Shown here: positions 32,949-39,496 of the stretch, piece by piece
How positions within the stretch are numbered: position 1 is the first letter of the stretch
How the letters are laid out: each line of letters opens with the position of its first letter
DNA from: a virus
Direction: 5' to 3' (one strand)
Virus record (IMG/VR): IMGVR_UViG_3300030099_007533
Location: 39,547 to 103,546 of that record
Length of the DNA stretch: 64,000 bases
Program-made: the position numbers and the translations under genes
The notes under the pieces: model-generated
Databases searched by the model: none
Told to the model about the DNA's origin: nothing
The model's input: the letters and a program-made list of their open reading frames with translations, nothing else

Positions 32949-33847
32949 TTTATTCCCCTAACATTCGGATAATTCATTATAAACCATTTGCAAGTCTTTT
33001 TTAAACCTTCTTTTAATGGTGTGTAGTTTTCTTTGTTCCAACCTAAGTCAAGCAGCCTTTGGTTTGAGCTTGGCTTTCTGTGCTGTCCAGATGGTTGGTC
33101 TGTTTGCCACTCTAGCTCACCATCATATCCCAGAATATCACATATCATCTCCACAACTTCTTTGATGGAATATTCATCTGTGTTGCCGATATTAATTGGC
33201 TCTGGCTCATTGTAGTTCTCCATAAGAAATAGAAGAATGCGTGCGATATCTTCTGAATAAGTGAACTCACGGAGTGGTGAGCCGTCGCCCCAGCAGAATA
33301 CAGAAGGTTCTTTATTTATTTTTGCCTCCCAAACTTTGCGGATAAGAGCGGGAATAACATGACTGTTTTCTAAGTCAAAGTTATCGTTCTCACCATAGAG
33401 GTTGTTTGGGATGGCTGTGATAAAGTTGCAGCCGTATTGTTGTCTGTATGCTCTGGACATAACGTCAACCATTCTCTTGGCGTAAGCATAGCCAAAGTTG
33501 GAGTGATGTGGTGGTCCAAGGTGTAGCTGGTCTTCTGTGAGCGGATAGTTGATATATGGAGCGTCTGGATAAACACAAGTTGATAGGAGAGACAAAACCT
33601 TGTTTGCTCCGCGAAGATGTGCGTCGTGAAGTATTTTTTGGTTTATGTTTGAGTTCTCGTAATAGAACTGCGCCATCTCTTCTGTATTTGCCTTAACACC
33701 ACCAACTTTGGCTGCGAGGTGAATGATACCTTTGCCTCGGGGGTCAAACAGCAGGCTGTGGAACTGTTCTCTATTTGGGTATTCTGCTTCTGGCAAGACT
33801 CGCTTGAACGCAGAACCTACCATACCTGTGCCGCCAGTGATAATCAT
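32945..33847 (-). CDS. fcl: GDP-L-fucose synthase
   Basis: A 300-residue SDR reading MIITGGTGMVGSAF (NADP motif), HLAAKVGGV, STCVYPD and the active-site YAYAKRM, all diagnostic of GDP-fucose synthase (epimerase-reductase). It turns the Gmd product into GDP-L-fucose. Together with Gmd and the cupin it forms a near-complete GDP-fucose branch. The gene is visibly less AT-rich than its neighbours (about half G+C in two sampled lines), consistent with later acquisition. It lies 13 nt downstream of the 278-aa unknown gene. Confidence 0.93.
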   Translation of the reverse strand: MIITGGTGMVGSAFKRVLPEAEYPNREQFHSLLFDPRGKGIIHLAAKVGGVKANTEEMAQFYYENSNINQKILHDAHLRGANKVLSLLSTCVYPDAPYINYPLTEDQLHLGPPHHSNFGYAYAKRMVDVMSRAYRQQYGCNFITAIPNNLYGENDNFDLENSHVIPALIRKVWEAKINKEPSVFCWGDGSPLREFTYSEDIARILLFLMENYNEPEPINIGNTDEYSIKEVVEMICDILGYDGELEWQTDQPSGQHRKPSSNQRLLDLGWNKENYTPLKEGLKKTCKWFIMNYPNVRGIN

Positions 33848-33860
33848 TATTTACTTTTTC

Positions 33861-34697
33861 CTACCTCTCTCTTTCTTTAATCTTATATAATAATTCAATT
33901 ATTTGATTCACAGCATTCGGGTCACGGTTGAGTGGTTTATATGTAATTTCAGAAAATTCTCCCGCCTCAATCTGTGATAGTGAGTAGTTTTTTGGTCGTA
34001 TTCCTAAATGAATCCTCCTATTTTCATACCATTCCCGACCGCCCGTTACATACTCTATTTCATTTTGATTTTCGTATATAGAAATCTTTTCTGATGAATA
34101 ACATTCATCCAGTCCCCATCCATTCATCATTCTTCCGCGAGCAGCATTGTGCGAAGGGATAAAACCATACCTGCTCATAGAATCAAAATAAGCTTTAGCC
34201 TCATCTGCCCACTCTTCTTCTAAGCCATAAAGTTTCTTGAACATCTTTCCTTTGCCAACGTGATGAGATGTTGGAAACATAATGTTTGTTTGAGTATTAT
34301 AATATCCCAAAGTATTCACTGAATAACCTTTGTAAATATCAGATAGACCTACAACATATTTTTTGGTTTTTTCAAGTTTCTCAAGCATGTCAAAAAAAGT
34401 GTAATTTAAAGGTATTTGATCTATTCCGTGGGTTATGCAAACGTCTTCTGGGAATTTTTGTGCTGCCCAAAATGGCAACCATGTAACTTGAGAAAGAGGT
34501 AAATTAAGTTGCGGTTCAGCATTTATTATGTTTTCTTTATAAACAAAATTATATTTTTCTTGAGACTCACGAGAGCCTAAAAAAACAAGAAAAGGTTCTA
34601 TCTCATAAATTTCTTTCCACACCCTTGCAACTGTATTCCAATACCCAGCATACTGCTGATTATCGTCACAGCACAAAATAACTTTATCGATTTTCAT
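33861..34697 (-). CDS. Unknown protein of the glycan locus, paralogue 1 (278 aa)
   Basis: I chose ATG at 34697, preceded by GGTGGAGAA, over an upstream in-frame TTG. The protein shares a backbone with the 274-aa protein at 38621..39445: VTWLPFWAA, PEDVCITHGIDQIPL, KYVVGLSD, GKGKMFKKL and GWGLDE. The pattern of short strands with Asp pairs is compatible with a glycosyltransferase-like fold, but I recognise no family. It sits between a 31-codon ORF and GDP-fucose synthase. Both paralogues flank remnant-bearing gaps, so duplication by cassette exchange is possible. Confidence 0.62.
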   Translation of the reverse strand: MKIDKVILCCDDNQQYAGYWNTVARVWKEIYEIEPFLVFLGSRESQEKYNFVYKENIINAEPQLNLPLSQVTWLPFWAAQKFPEDVCITHGIDQIPLNYTFFDMLEKLEKTKKYVVGLSDIYKGYSVNTLGYYNTQTNIMFPTSHHVGKGKMFKKLYGLEEEWADEAKAYFDSMSRYGFIPSHNAARGRMMNGWGLDECYSSEKISIYENQNEIEYVTGGREWYENRRIHLGIRPKNYSLSQIEAGEFSEITYKPLNRDPNAVNQIIELLYKIKERER

Positions 34698-34745
34698 TTT
34701 TTCTCCACCTTTTGTAAGTTTCAAACTTAGCTAACATCTTTTTTT

Positions 34746-34841
34746 CTAAATTTTCTTTGCTATTGTTTTAGCGATTACTATTTTAGCATAATCACTATAA
34801 AAATTAATATTTTTTGGAAAGCCATTTAAACATCTGCTCAT
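34746..34841 (-). CDS. Small ORF, possible gene remnant (31 aa)
   Basis: Begins at ATG 34841, overlapping the aminotransferase stop as ATGA, with AAGGAGAAC about 6 nt upstream. It reads [17 protein letters not shown] and ends at TAG. The strong initiation signals look like those of a real, translationally coupled gene, yet the product is only 31 residues and resembles nothing I know. I favour the 5' remnant of a gene lost by recombination; a genuine micropeptide is the alternative. Confidence 0.4.
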   Translation of the reverse strand: MSRCLNGFPKNINFYSDYAKIVIAKTIAKKI

Positions 34842-35671
34842 TGTTCGTTCTCCTTAAAAGACATGTTAGATTTCTCTTTAATTTCGTGGGCAGCGCGTTC
34901 CGCCACAGGACAGTTGCCAACAATACCCCTCTCAATATAAGCCGGCTGGTGGTACACAACGCGTGGATAATGCCCTTGCTCTGGACCTCTTAATCCTAGT
35001 TCTGCTTTGATTCCGGTCATATGAATCTTCATTTGTTCCAAAGCCATCAGGCATAATGGTTCAGCAAGTCTAAAATTAAAGCCCACGTATTTGTGATTAT
35101 ATTTACCCACTTGACCTTGATCACATATGGACCTTATTTTTTTGCCATCAAGTCTTGATCCTTTAGGGATACAAATCATTCCCCCCTCAAAGGTGGAGAT
35201 GTTTTTTGTTTTATAAAAAGAAAATGTTCCAGCGTCGGATAACATACCTGCCATTTTTCCAGAGGAATGTTCTGCTCCGAAAGCCTGCGCAGTGTCCTCT
35301 ATAACTATCAAATTGTGCTTTTTTGCTATGGTACTAATTTTTTTCATATCACATATTCTACCATAGAGGTGTACCGGAATTATCGCTTTTGTTTTTGACG
35401 TTATTGCCTGTTCTATTTTGTTGGGGTCTAACAGCAATGTTTTGGGACATATATCCACAAATACTGGTGTGGCGCCGGCAATAATTATTGCGTTAGTCGT
35501 AGCAATAAAGGTAAATGGGGTGGTGATTATCTCATCACCCGGTTTGAGATCCATGGACCACAAAGACGCTATGAGGGCAGACGTTCCATTGTTGACTGCT
35601 ATACACTCTTCCACGTCAAATGTCTTCTTTACATACTGTTCAAAAATGTCTCTTACAATTGCTGGCATCAT
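34838..35671 (-). CDS. DegT/DnrJ/StrS-type sugar aminotransferase, apparently shortened
   Basis: Family features are clear: NNGTSAL (29-33), [10 protein letters not shown] (PLP-binding Asp), and [14 protein letters not shown] with the PLP Lys156. Relatives aminate keto sugars at C3 or C4 using glutamate. This protein is 277 residues against about 370-400 in the family. After [10 protein letters not shown] (about 216) it jumps to [12 protein letters not shown] and [10 protein letters not shown], skipping about 75 residues of the small domain. It then lacks the usual final 25 residues, and the first 20-25 residues are also missing. The active-site core remains. Its ATG overlaps the acetyltransferase stop. 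It may be inactive, or a decaying or compacted enzyme. Confidence 0.72.
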   Translation of the reverse strand: MMPAIVRDIFEQYVKKTFDVEECIAVNNGTSALIASLWSMDLKPGDEIITTPFTFIATTNAIIIAGATPVFVDICPKTLLLDPNKIEQAITSKTKAIIPVHLYGRICDMKKISTIAKKHNLIVIEDTAQAFGAEHSSGKMAGMLSDAGTFSFYKTKNISTFEGGMICIPKGSRLDGKKIRSICDQGQVGKYNHKYVGFNFRLAEPLCLMALEQMKIHMTGIKAELGLRGPEQGHYPRVVYHQPAYIERGIVGNCPVAERAAHEIKEKSNMSFKENEQ

Positions 35672-36150
35672 TTTTCCCTGTGATATTTGGCAGGATTTCC
35701 AAAAACAACTACGTTAGGTGGCACATCCTTTGTAACCACAGAGCCGGCTCCAACTAAGCAATTTTCCCCAATAACATTGCCACATATTATGGTAGAGCTT
35801 GCTCCAATGCTAGCACCTTTTTTAAACAACGTTTTTCTAAAGCGCTCTTTCCAACTCCCTGTAGCTGTGGGGCTTATGTCATTTGTTGTTACTACATTAG
35901 GTCCGATAAAAACCTCGTCTTCTATTGTTACACCCTCGTATATTATTGAGTTATTTTGTATTTTTACGTTATTTCCAATGACTACATTTTTTCCTATATG
36001 AACGCCCTCACCAATTACACAATTTTTTCCTATTTTCGCACCACTCATAATATGTGAGAAAGCCCATATTTTTGTGTTATCTCCGATTTGGACGTCAGGG
36101 TCAAGTATTGAAGTCTCATGTAAAAAATATTTTTTTTCTGTTGTGGTCAT
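35668..36150 (-). CDS. Hexapeptide-repeat sugar N-acetyltransferase (WlbB/FdtC-like)
   Basis: A 160-residue left-handed beta-helix protein with repeating I-G-x4 hexapeptides ([20 protein letters not shown], then VFIGPNVV and [14 protein letters not shown]). Its start, [20 protein letters not shown], resembles amino-sugar N-acetyltransferases such as FdtC and WlbB, which act after a DegT aminotransferase; that enzyme is encoded next and overlaps it. Acetyl-CoA is the expected donor. A TATAAT box lies 6 nt before the ATG with no evident ribosome-binding site, so leaderless initiation is possible. The first ten codons recur as a remnant near 37178. Confidence 0.82.
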   Translation of the reverse strand: MTTTEKKYFLHETSILDPDVQIGDNTKIWAFSHIMSGAKIGKNCVIGEGVHIGKNVVIGNNVKIQNNSIIYEGVTIEDEVFIGPNVVTTNDISPTATGSWKERFRKTLFKKGASIGASSTIICGNVIGENCLVGAGSVVTKDVPPNVVVFGNPAKYHREK

Positions 36151-36162
36151 TAAACAATTATA
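36121..36162 (-). repeat. 42-nt element, copy A (TATAAT plus first codons of acetyltransferase)
   Basis: Counting by eye, 36 of 42 bases match the element at 37149..37190. The copy starts with TATAAT, has a 6-base spacer and runs into the ATG and ten codons of the acetyltransferase gene ([10 protein letters not shown]). Confidence 0.75.
36157..36162 (-). promoter_or_regulatory. Candidate -10 box TATAAT before the acetyltransferase gene
   Basis: A consensus TATAAT lies 6 nt before the ATG, which would place the transcript start at or near the ATG (leaderless mRNA). The -35 region is AT-rich with no good TTGACA. The identical placement in the second copy strengthens it, but no transcript evidence exists. 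Confidence 0.35.
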
Positions 36163-36274
36163 ATATTGGCTGTCTTAAATTTTAAATTTGTATTCCCTGT
36201 TGCGATCTTCAATGTTAAAAATCGTAAACAAAGACTCCTATTTCATTTATAGAAATTTCTTCGATAAATAAAAA
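36163..36274 (-). other. Intergenic stretch with short decayed open frames
   Basis: The 112 bases between the two sugar genes hold fragments rather than a regulatory signal I recognise. In the frame of the upstream gene, the TAG stop is followed by about 18 further codons ending VFVYDF. An overlapping frame ends NIEDRNREYKFKI just before the TATAAT. They look like coding debris, not a terminator hairpin. Confidence is low because short AT-rich frames arise by chance. Confidence 0.3.
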
Positions 36275-37126
36275 CTATTTTTTATCATGTGAATTAGATA
36301 ACATAAGAATTGCGTCGTTAAGACACGTTGATTTAATCTCCTCTGAAGAAGACTTAAAAAGTTCTTTTAAGCGATCTCCGGTTCTTGGTTTCATGAAAGA
36401 CTTTTCACGCTGTGGATAAAACACGTTGGCAATGTCAGACATTGAACGGCTATTTGGCGAATTAACAATATATCTACCGGGCTTGTTGTTCATGGTATAG
36501 ATTATTAGACCAACTGATTCTTCCAATGAAATAAAATGTCTTTCGCATTCTTCAGCAACTTTTAAAGGCTCGCTGATTGGTGTTTTTTGCCATATTTCAA
36601 AAACATTACCAACTGTTTCAACCACATTAAAAAATCTTGCAACACTTCCACCAGAACTTAAAGTCATCTTTTCAGCAATTAATTTTGAAGCACCATACAC
36701 AACCTCTGGATTATTCCCCTTGCATGTTGATGTTAAGATAAGTTTACAACCCGATGGAGATGCATCAATGAGATTCATAGTTCCTATAGTGTTGATCGAC
36801 AATGTTTTCCATATTTCTCGTTCGCCCAAAGGGGCGTGTTTTGCACCAGCTATATTTACTATAATAGTTGGTTTAAATTTATTTATTACTGAGAAAGTAT
36901 TCTGAAAATCAGTTACATCTAGATAAGTGTGGTCACCCACTATATCTGTTGTCATGACAGTTATGTTTTCATAACTATCCAACCTATTAGTTAAAGCCCT
37001 TCCAATACTTCCATCAGCGCCTGTAATTAGAATTCTTGCGCCTGCTTCTATATGCAGATTTTCCTTTTTTAGCAAACTATCATAAATTTTTCTGTTTAAA
37101 ATTTTTTCAACTTTTTCTTTTTTCAC
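36275..37126 (-). CDS. NAD(P)-dependent sugar epimerase/dehydratase, CapD-like (283 aa)
   Basis: An SDR with NAD-binding motif ILITGADGSIGRAL (about residues 31-44), VNIAGAKHAPLGE where CapD/FlaA1-type enzymes have a His-rich element, and VYGASKLIAEKM with the active-site Tyr and Lys. Likely substrate is a UDP- or dTDP-sugar. The start is GTG at 37126 with GGGAAGAG upstream; the nearby ATG at 37130 is in another frame. The GTG lies inside the 23-codon acetyltransferase-like remnant. The length of 283 residues is close to a single-domain SDR. Confidence 0.72.
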   Translation of the reverse strand: MKKEKVEKILNRKIYDSLLKKENLHIEAGARILITGADGSIGRALTNRLDSYENITVMTTDIVGDHTYLDVTDFQNTFSVINKFKPTIIVNIAGAKHAPLGEREIWKTLSINTIGTMNLIDASPSGCKLILTSTCKGNNPEVVYGASKLIAEKMTLSSGGSVARFFNVVETVGNVFEIWQKTPISEPLKVAEECERHFISLEESVGLIIYTMNNKPGRYIVNSPNSRSMSDIANVFYPQREKSFMKPRTGDRLKELFKSSSEEIKSTCLNDAILMLSNSHDKK

Positions 37127-37178
37127 TCATCTCTTCCCGTTGCTTAAATAAAAAATAATTTTTTTCTTTTGTAGTCAT
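37107..37178 (-). pseudogene. 23-codon remnant of an acetyltransferase gene start
   Basis: Reads MTTKEKNYFLFKQREEMSEK, then RKS and a stop. The first ten residues match eight of ten in the intact acetyltransferase start ([10 protein letters not shown] at 36150), and the upstream TATAAT is shared. After about ten codons identity stops and the frame merges into the start of the CapD-like gene. This is a 5' fragment left after replacement of the original gene body. Translation of a 23-residue peptide remains possible. Confidence 0.62.
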
Positions 37179-37190
37179 TAGCTAATTATA
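37149..37190 (-). repeat. 42-nt element, copy B (TATAAT plus acetyltransferase-like codons)
   Basis: Second copy of the element at 36121..36162, with six mismatches over 42 bases. Three of them fall in the spacer between TATAAT and ATG, and the rest are scattered through the codons. It extends from TATAAT through ATG to the TTTTTTA run. Confidence 0.75.
37185..37190 (-). promoter_or_regulatory. Candidate -10 box TATAAT, copy B
   Basis: TATAAT with a 6-base spacer to the remnant ATG at 37178, the same geometry as copy A. It could drive the CapD-like gene that begins about 60 bases downstream. No clear -35 hexamer is seen, so this is a weak call. Confidence 0.33.
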
Positions 37191-37227
37191 ACATTAATAA
37201 TTTTAAAATTTAAATCTCTTAAACTTT

Positions 37228-38508
37228 TTAACCAACCAACTTATTAACCAGAGATGGTGAGTTGGTTATATCTTTTATTTTTATAGACTCGGGAAAATAT
37301 TTTCCTATATTATTCATATAATCAAGCCTTGTTTGTTTAACAAAATTATTAAAATTTTTATAGTTAGCTTGAAAACGACCATTAACCATGAGGGTCCCAA
37401 AACCCCATGAATTTTTCATAACATTTAGTAAAGATTCTGATGACATTAACAAATCACATTCTTTTTGCGTTGTCTTTGCCTCCTTTAATTCACCTAATAT
37501 ATTAAAGCTAAAAGATTTGTTCAAGTCAGTTAAAAATATTATTGATGGTTTAAAATCATTAACTTTTAATGAAAACAAAGACATGTTATTATTTTTATAT
37601 ATTCTCTGTTTCATTACTTGAAATGACTTTTTAAGTTCCGTGACGCCAACAGTCTTTGTTTTAGTTAAAGACTTTTTATTGATATTGTCAAAACGGCTTC
37701 TCCAAAAACTAATGTTTCTATCATTGTGTTCCCACGGATCAGATATTTCCCATTGATCTTCTGGTTTCATTACAATTATTTTTTCTTTTGAAAAATAGTT
37801 AATAAAATCGTCAATCTTAATTGAATTATCGTTCAAATAAAAATTCTCTTCATGTGAAAAATATACAAAAGAGGCGAAGGGAATTATATACTTTGGCTTA
37901 ATTATATTAAATATTCTTTCTAAGTTATTAAAAATAATTTTTTTAGCTCGTTGGGGGGTTTTGTTGTCGCCTCTATTACCCGTCCAATTGGCAAAAGAAA
38001 ATTGAGCCAGTAATACATCAATATCACCTACTTTATTTTTTATTTCTTGTATTTCAGAGTCTGTTTTAAAACTTATACAATCGTTTAAATTTAATATTGT
38101 TTTGTTGCCAGATTTAAAACACACCCATGAATCAAAATCATAATTTAGGTCTCCACACAATTTAAAATTATTATCCATGTATAGATAACCATCATCGGGA
38201 ATTTCTAAAACATCGTATCCTCTATTTTCAAACCAATTATGTAGTTTTTTATCTTTTGGTCTACTTTGCAAAATTATTTTTTTTTGATTTGAAATTTTAT
38301 TATCACAAAACAAGCCCGGTCGAAAATGGTCTGGGTGTTCATGAGATATCCAAACATGATCATAATCGTAGTCACATTCCGATAATCGATCCTCTAATAA
38401 TGACCAACCATTATCAAATATACTTCCCTTAAACCACGGGTCACACATAACTTTTTTACTGTTATTTTCTACAATGAAGCAGGCATGATTAATAAATTTA
38501 ATTTTCAT
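37228..38508 (-). CDS. Metallo-beta-lactamase-fold hydrolase of the glycan locus (426 aa)
   Basis: The N-terminal MBL domain has INHACFIVE, CDPWFKG and the metal motif SHEHPDH (His56, His58, Asp60, His61), and later LNLNDC. This order resembles the MBL part of CMP-N-acetylneuraminate hydroxylase and UlaG-like enzymes, but no Rieske Cys/His motif is present. About 150 extra residues form the C-terminus. The substrate may be a nucleotide sugar or a sugar lactone, which is inference from position. The ATG overlaps the 20-codon remnant stop (ATGA). Confidence 0.68.
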   Translation of the reverse strand: MKIKFINHACFIVENNSKKVMCDPWFKGSIFDNGWSLLEDRLSECDYDYDHVWISHEHPDHFRPGLFCDNKISNQKKIILQSRPKDKKLHNWFENRGYDVLEIPDDGYLYMDNNFKLCGDLNYDFDSWVCFKSGNKTILNLNDCISFKTDSEIQEIKNKVGDIDVLLAQFSFANWTGNRGDNKTPQRAKKIIFNNLERIFNIIKPKYIIPFASFVYFSHEENFYLNDNSIKIDDFINYFSKEKIIVMKPEDQWEISDPWEHNDRNISFWRSRFDNINKKSLTKTKTVGVTELKKSFQVMKQRIYKNNNMSLFSLKVNDFKPSIIFLTDLNKSFSFNILGELKEAKTTQKECDLLMSSESLLNVMKNSWGFGTLMVNGRFQANYKNFNNFVKQTRLDYMNNIGKYFPESIKIKDITNSPSLVNKLVG

Positions 38509-38567
38509 TTATAATAACTTATCCCCGCCGCGCCGCAGCCAATAATCCCAACACGGTATTTTAACAT
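38505..38567 (-). pseudogene. 20-codon remnant of a Rossmann (Gfo/Idh/MocA-like) oxidoreductase start
   Basis: Opens at ATG 38567 with GAGG about nine bases upstream and reads MLKYRVGIIGCGAAGISYYK before a TGA that overlaps the next ATG. VGIIGCGAAG is a textbook dinucleotide-binding G-x-G-x2-G strand-turn-helix, and this N-terminal form is typical of Gfo/Idh/MocA sugar oxidoreductases. Those enzymes often accompany WlbB-like acetyltransferases in amino-sugar pathways. The remainder of the gene is absent, so I call it a 5' remnant. Confidence 0.58.
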
Positions 38568-38620
38568 TTTATAGATCCTCTATTCGTATTCCCTTTATTA
38601 ACGTTCTAAAACTTATAAAA

Positions 38621-39445
38621 TTAATTGCTGTTATCAAAATATTTTAACGTTAACCCCATATCTTTTATCAAGTCTTGAACTATTTTATAATTTTGCGGGT
38701 TTGTAATCGGTCTTACTATATGTGCGTGCCAATAGTCCTTACTTTTTAACCTATCTAAATCATATCTACAACGAAACATTCGATCAATTTTTTTTGATGA
38801 AAGATTGTTTAAAACCCACTCGGCATCAATAAAAACAACATCTTTATTTTCATAAACTTTGCTTGATATATATGCCTCGTCCAAACCCCACCACTTTTGA
38901 TTTTTTAAATTCCAATTAAACCCTTCTCTTGCTTGCAAGTCCATTCTTAAATTCCAGATTTTAATTAACTCTTTTTCAAAGTCATCCTCTATCTCTAAAA
39001 CTCTTTTGAATGTTTTTCCTTTAGCAATGTTTCTGCCAGATGCAACATGCCCAATATTTCCATAAGGCTTTGCGCCTCGACCAACAACATATTTATCATC
39101 TTTAATTTCATCAATTTTTTTCCACAAAATGTCAGAGATTGGTATTACATCAATTCCTGAAGTGCAGCAAACATCATCAGGAAAAAGATTAGACGCTGCC
39201 CAAAAAGGTGCCCATGTGACTGACCAATCCATGTTGGGGTCCTGTACTACATTTGGATATTTATTCAAACGATAAACTTCACCAAAGCCTGATTTGACCT
39301 CCATGTCTAATTCTTCTTTAGTCCCACAGAATATTAATGTTGGTATAATATCAGTTGTTTTTTCATAAATTTCTGCTACCATATCCCACATGCCAGAATA
39401 TAGTTTAGAGTTGTTTAAAGACATTATCATTCTTTTTATTTTCAT
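38621..39445 (-). CDS. Unknown protein of the glycan locus, paralogue 2 (274 aa)
   Basis: Related to the 278-aa protein at 33861..34697 along its length: VTWAPFWAA, PDDVCCTSGIDVIPI, KYVVGRG, AKGKTFKRV and WWGLDEAY. The C-terminus differs. A glycosyltransferase-like or nucleotide-sugar-binding role fits the neighbours but is not shown by a motif I can name. It is followed after a 53-nt gap by the oxidoreductase remnant and preceded by the formyltransferase gene after 51 nt. ATG 39445 is preceded by TATAAATA, which I do not trust as a promoter. Confidence 0.6.
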   Translation of the reverse strand: MKIKRMIMSLNNSKLYSGMWDMVAEIYEKTTDIIPTLIFCGTKEELDMEVKSGFGEVYRLNKYPNVVQDPNMDWSVTWAPFWAASNLFPDDVCCTSGIDVIPISDILWKKIDEIKDDKYVVGRGAKPYGNIGHVASGRNIAKGKTFKRVLEIEDDFEKELIKIWNLRMDLQAREGFNWNLKNQKWWGLDEAYISSKVYENKDVVFIDAEWVLNNLSSKKIDRMFRCRYDLDRLKSKDYWHAHIVRPITNPQNYKIVQDLIKDMGLTLKYFDNSN

Positions 39446-39496
39446 TATTTATACCTATCTTGTTTTAAATCAATAATATACGTTATAATGGTTGCT

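Noticed and set aside
39446-39453. TATAAATA on the minus strand, identical to a T4 late promoter
   Set aside because: It ends immediately before the ATG at 39445, so a transcript would start inside the gene. It also overlaps a TAATG-type junction, so chance in AT-rich sequence is likelier.
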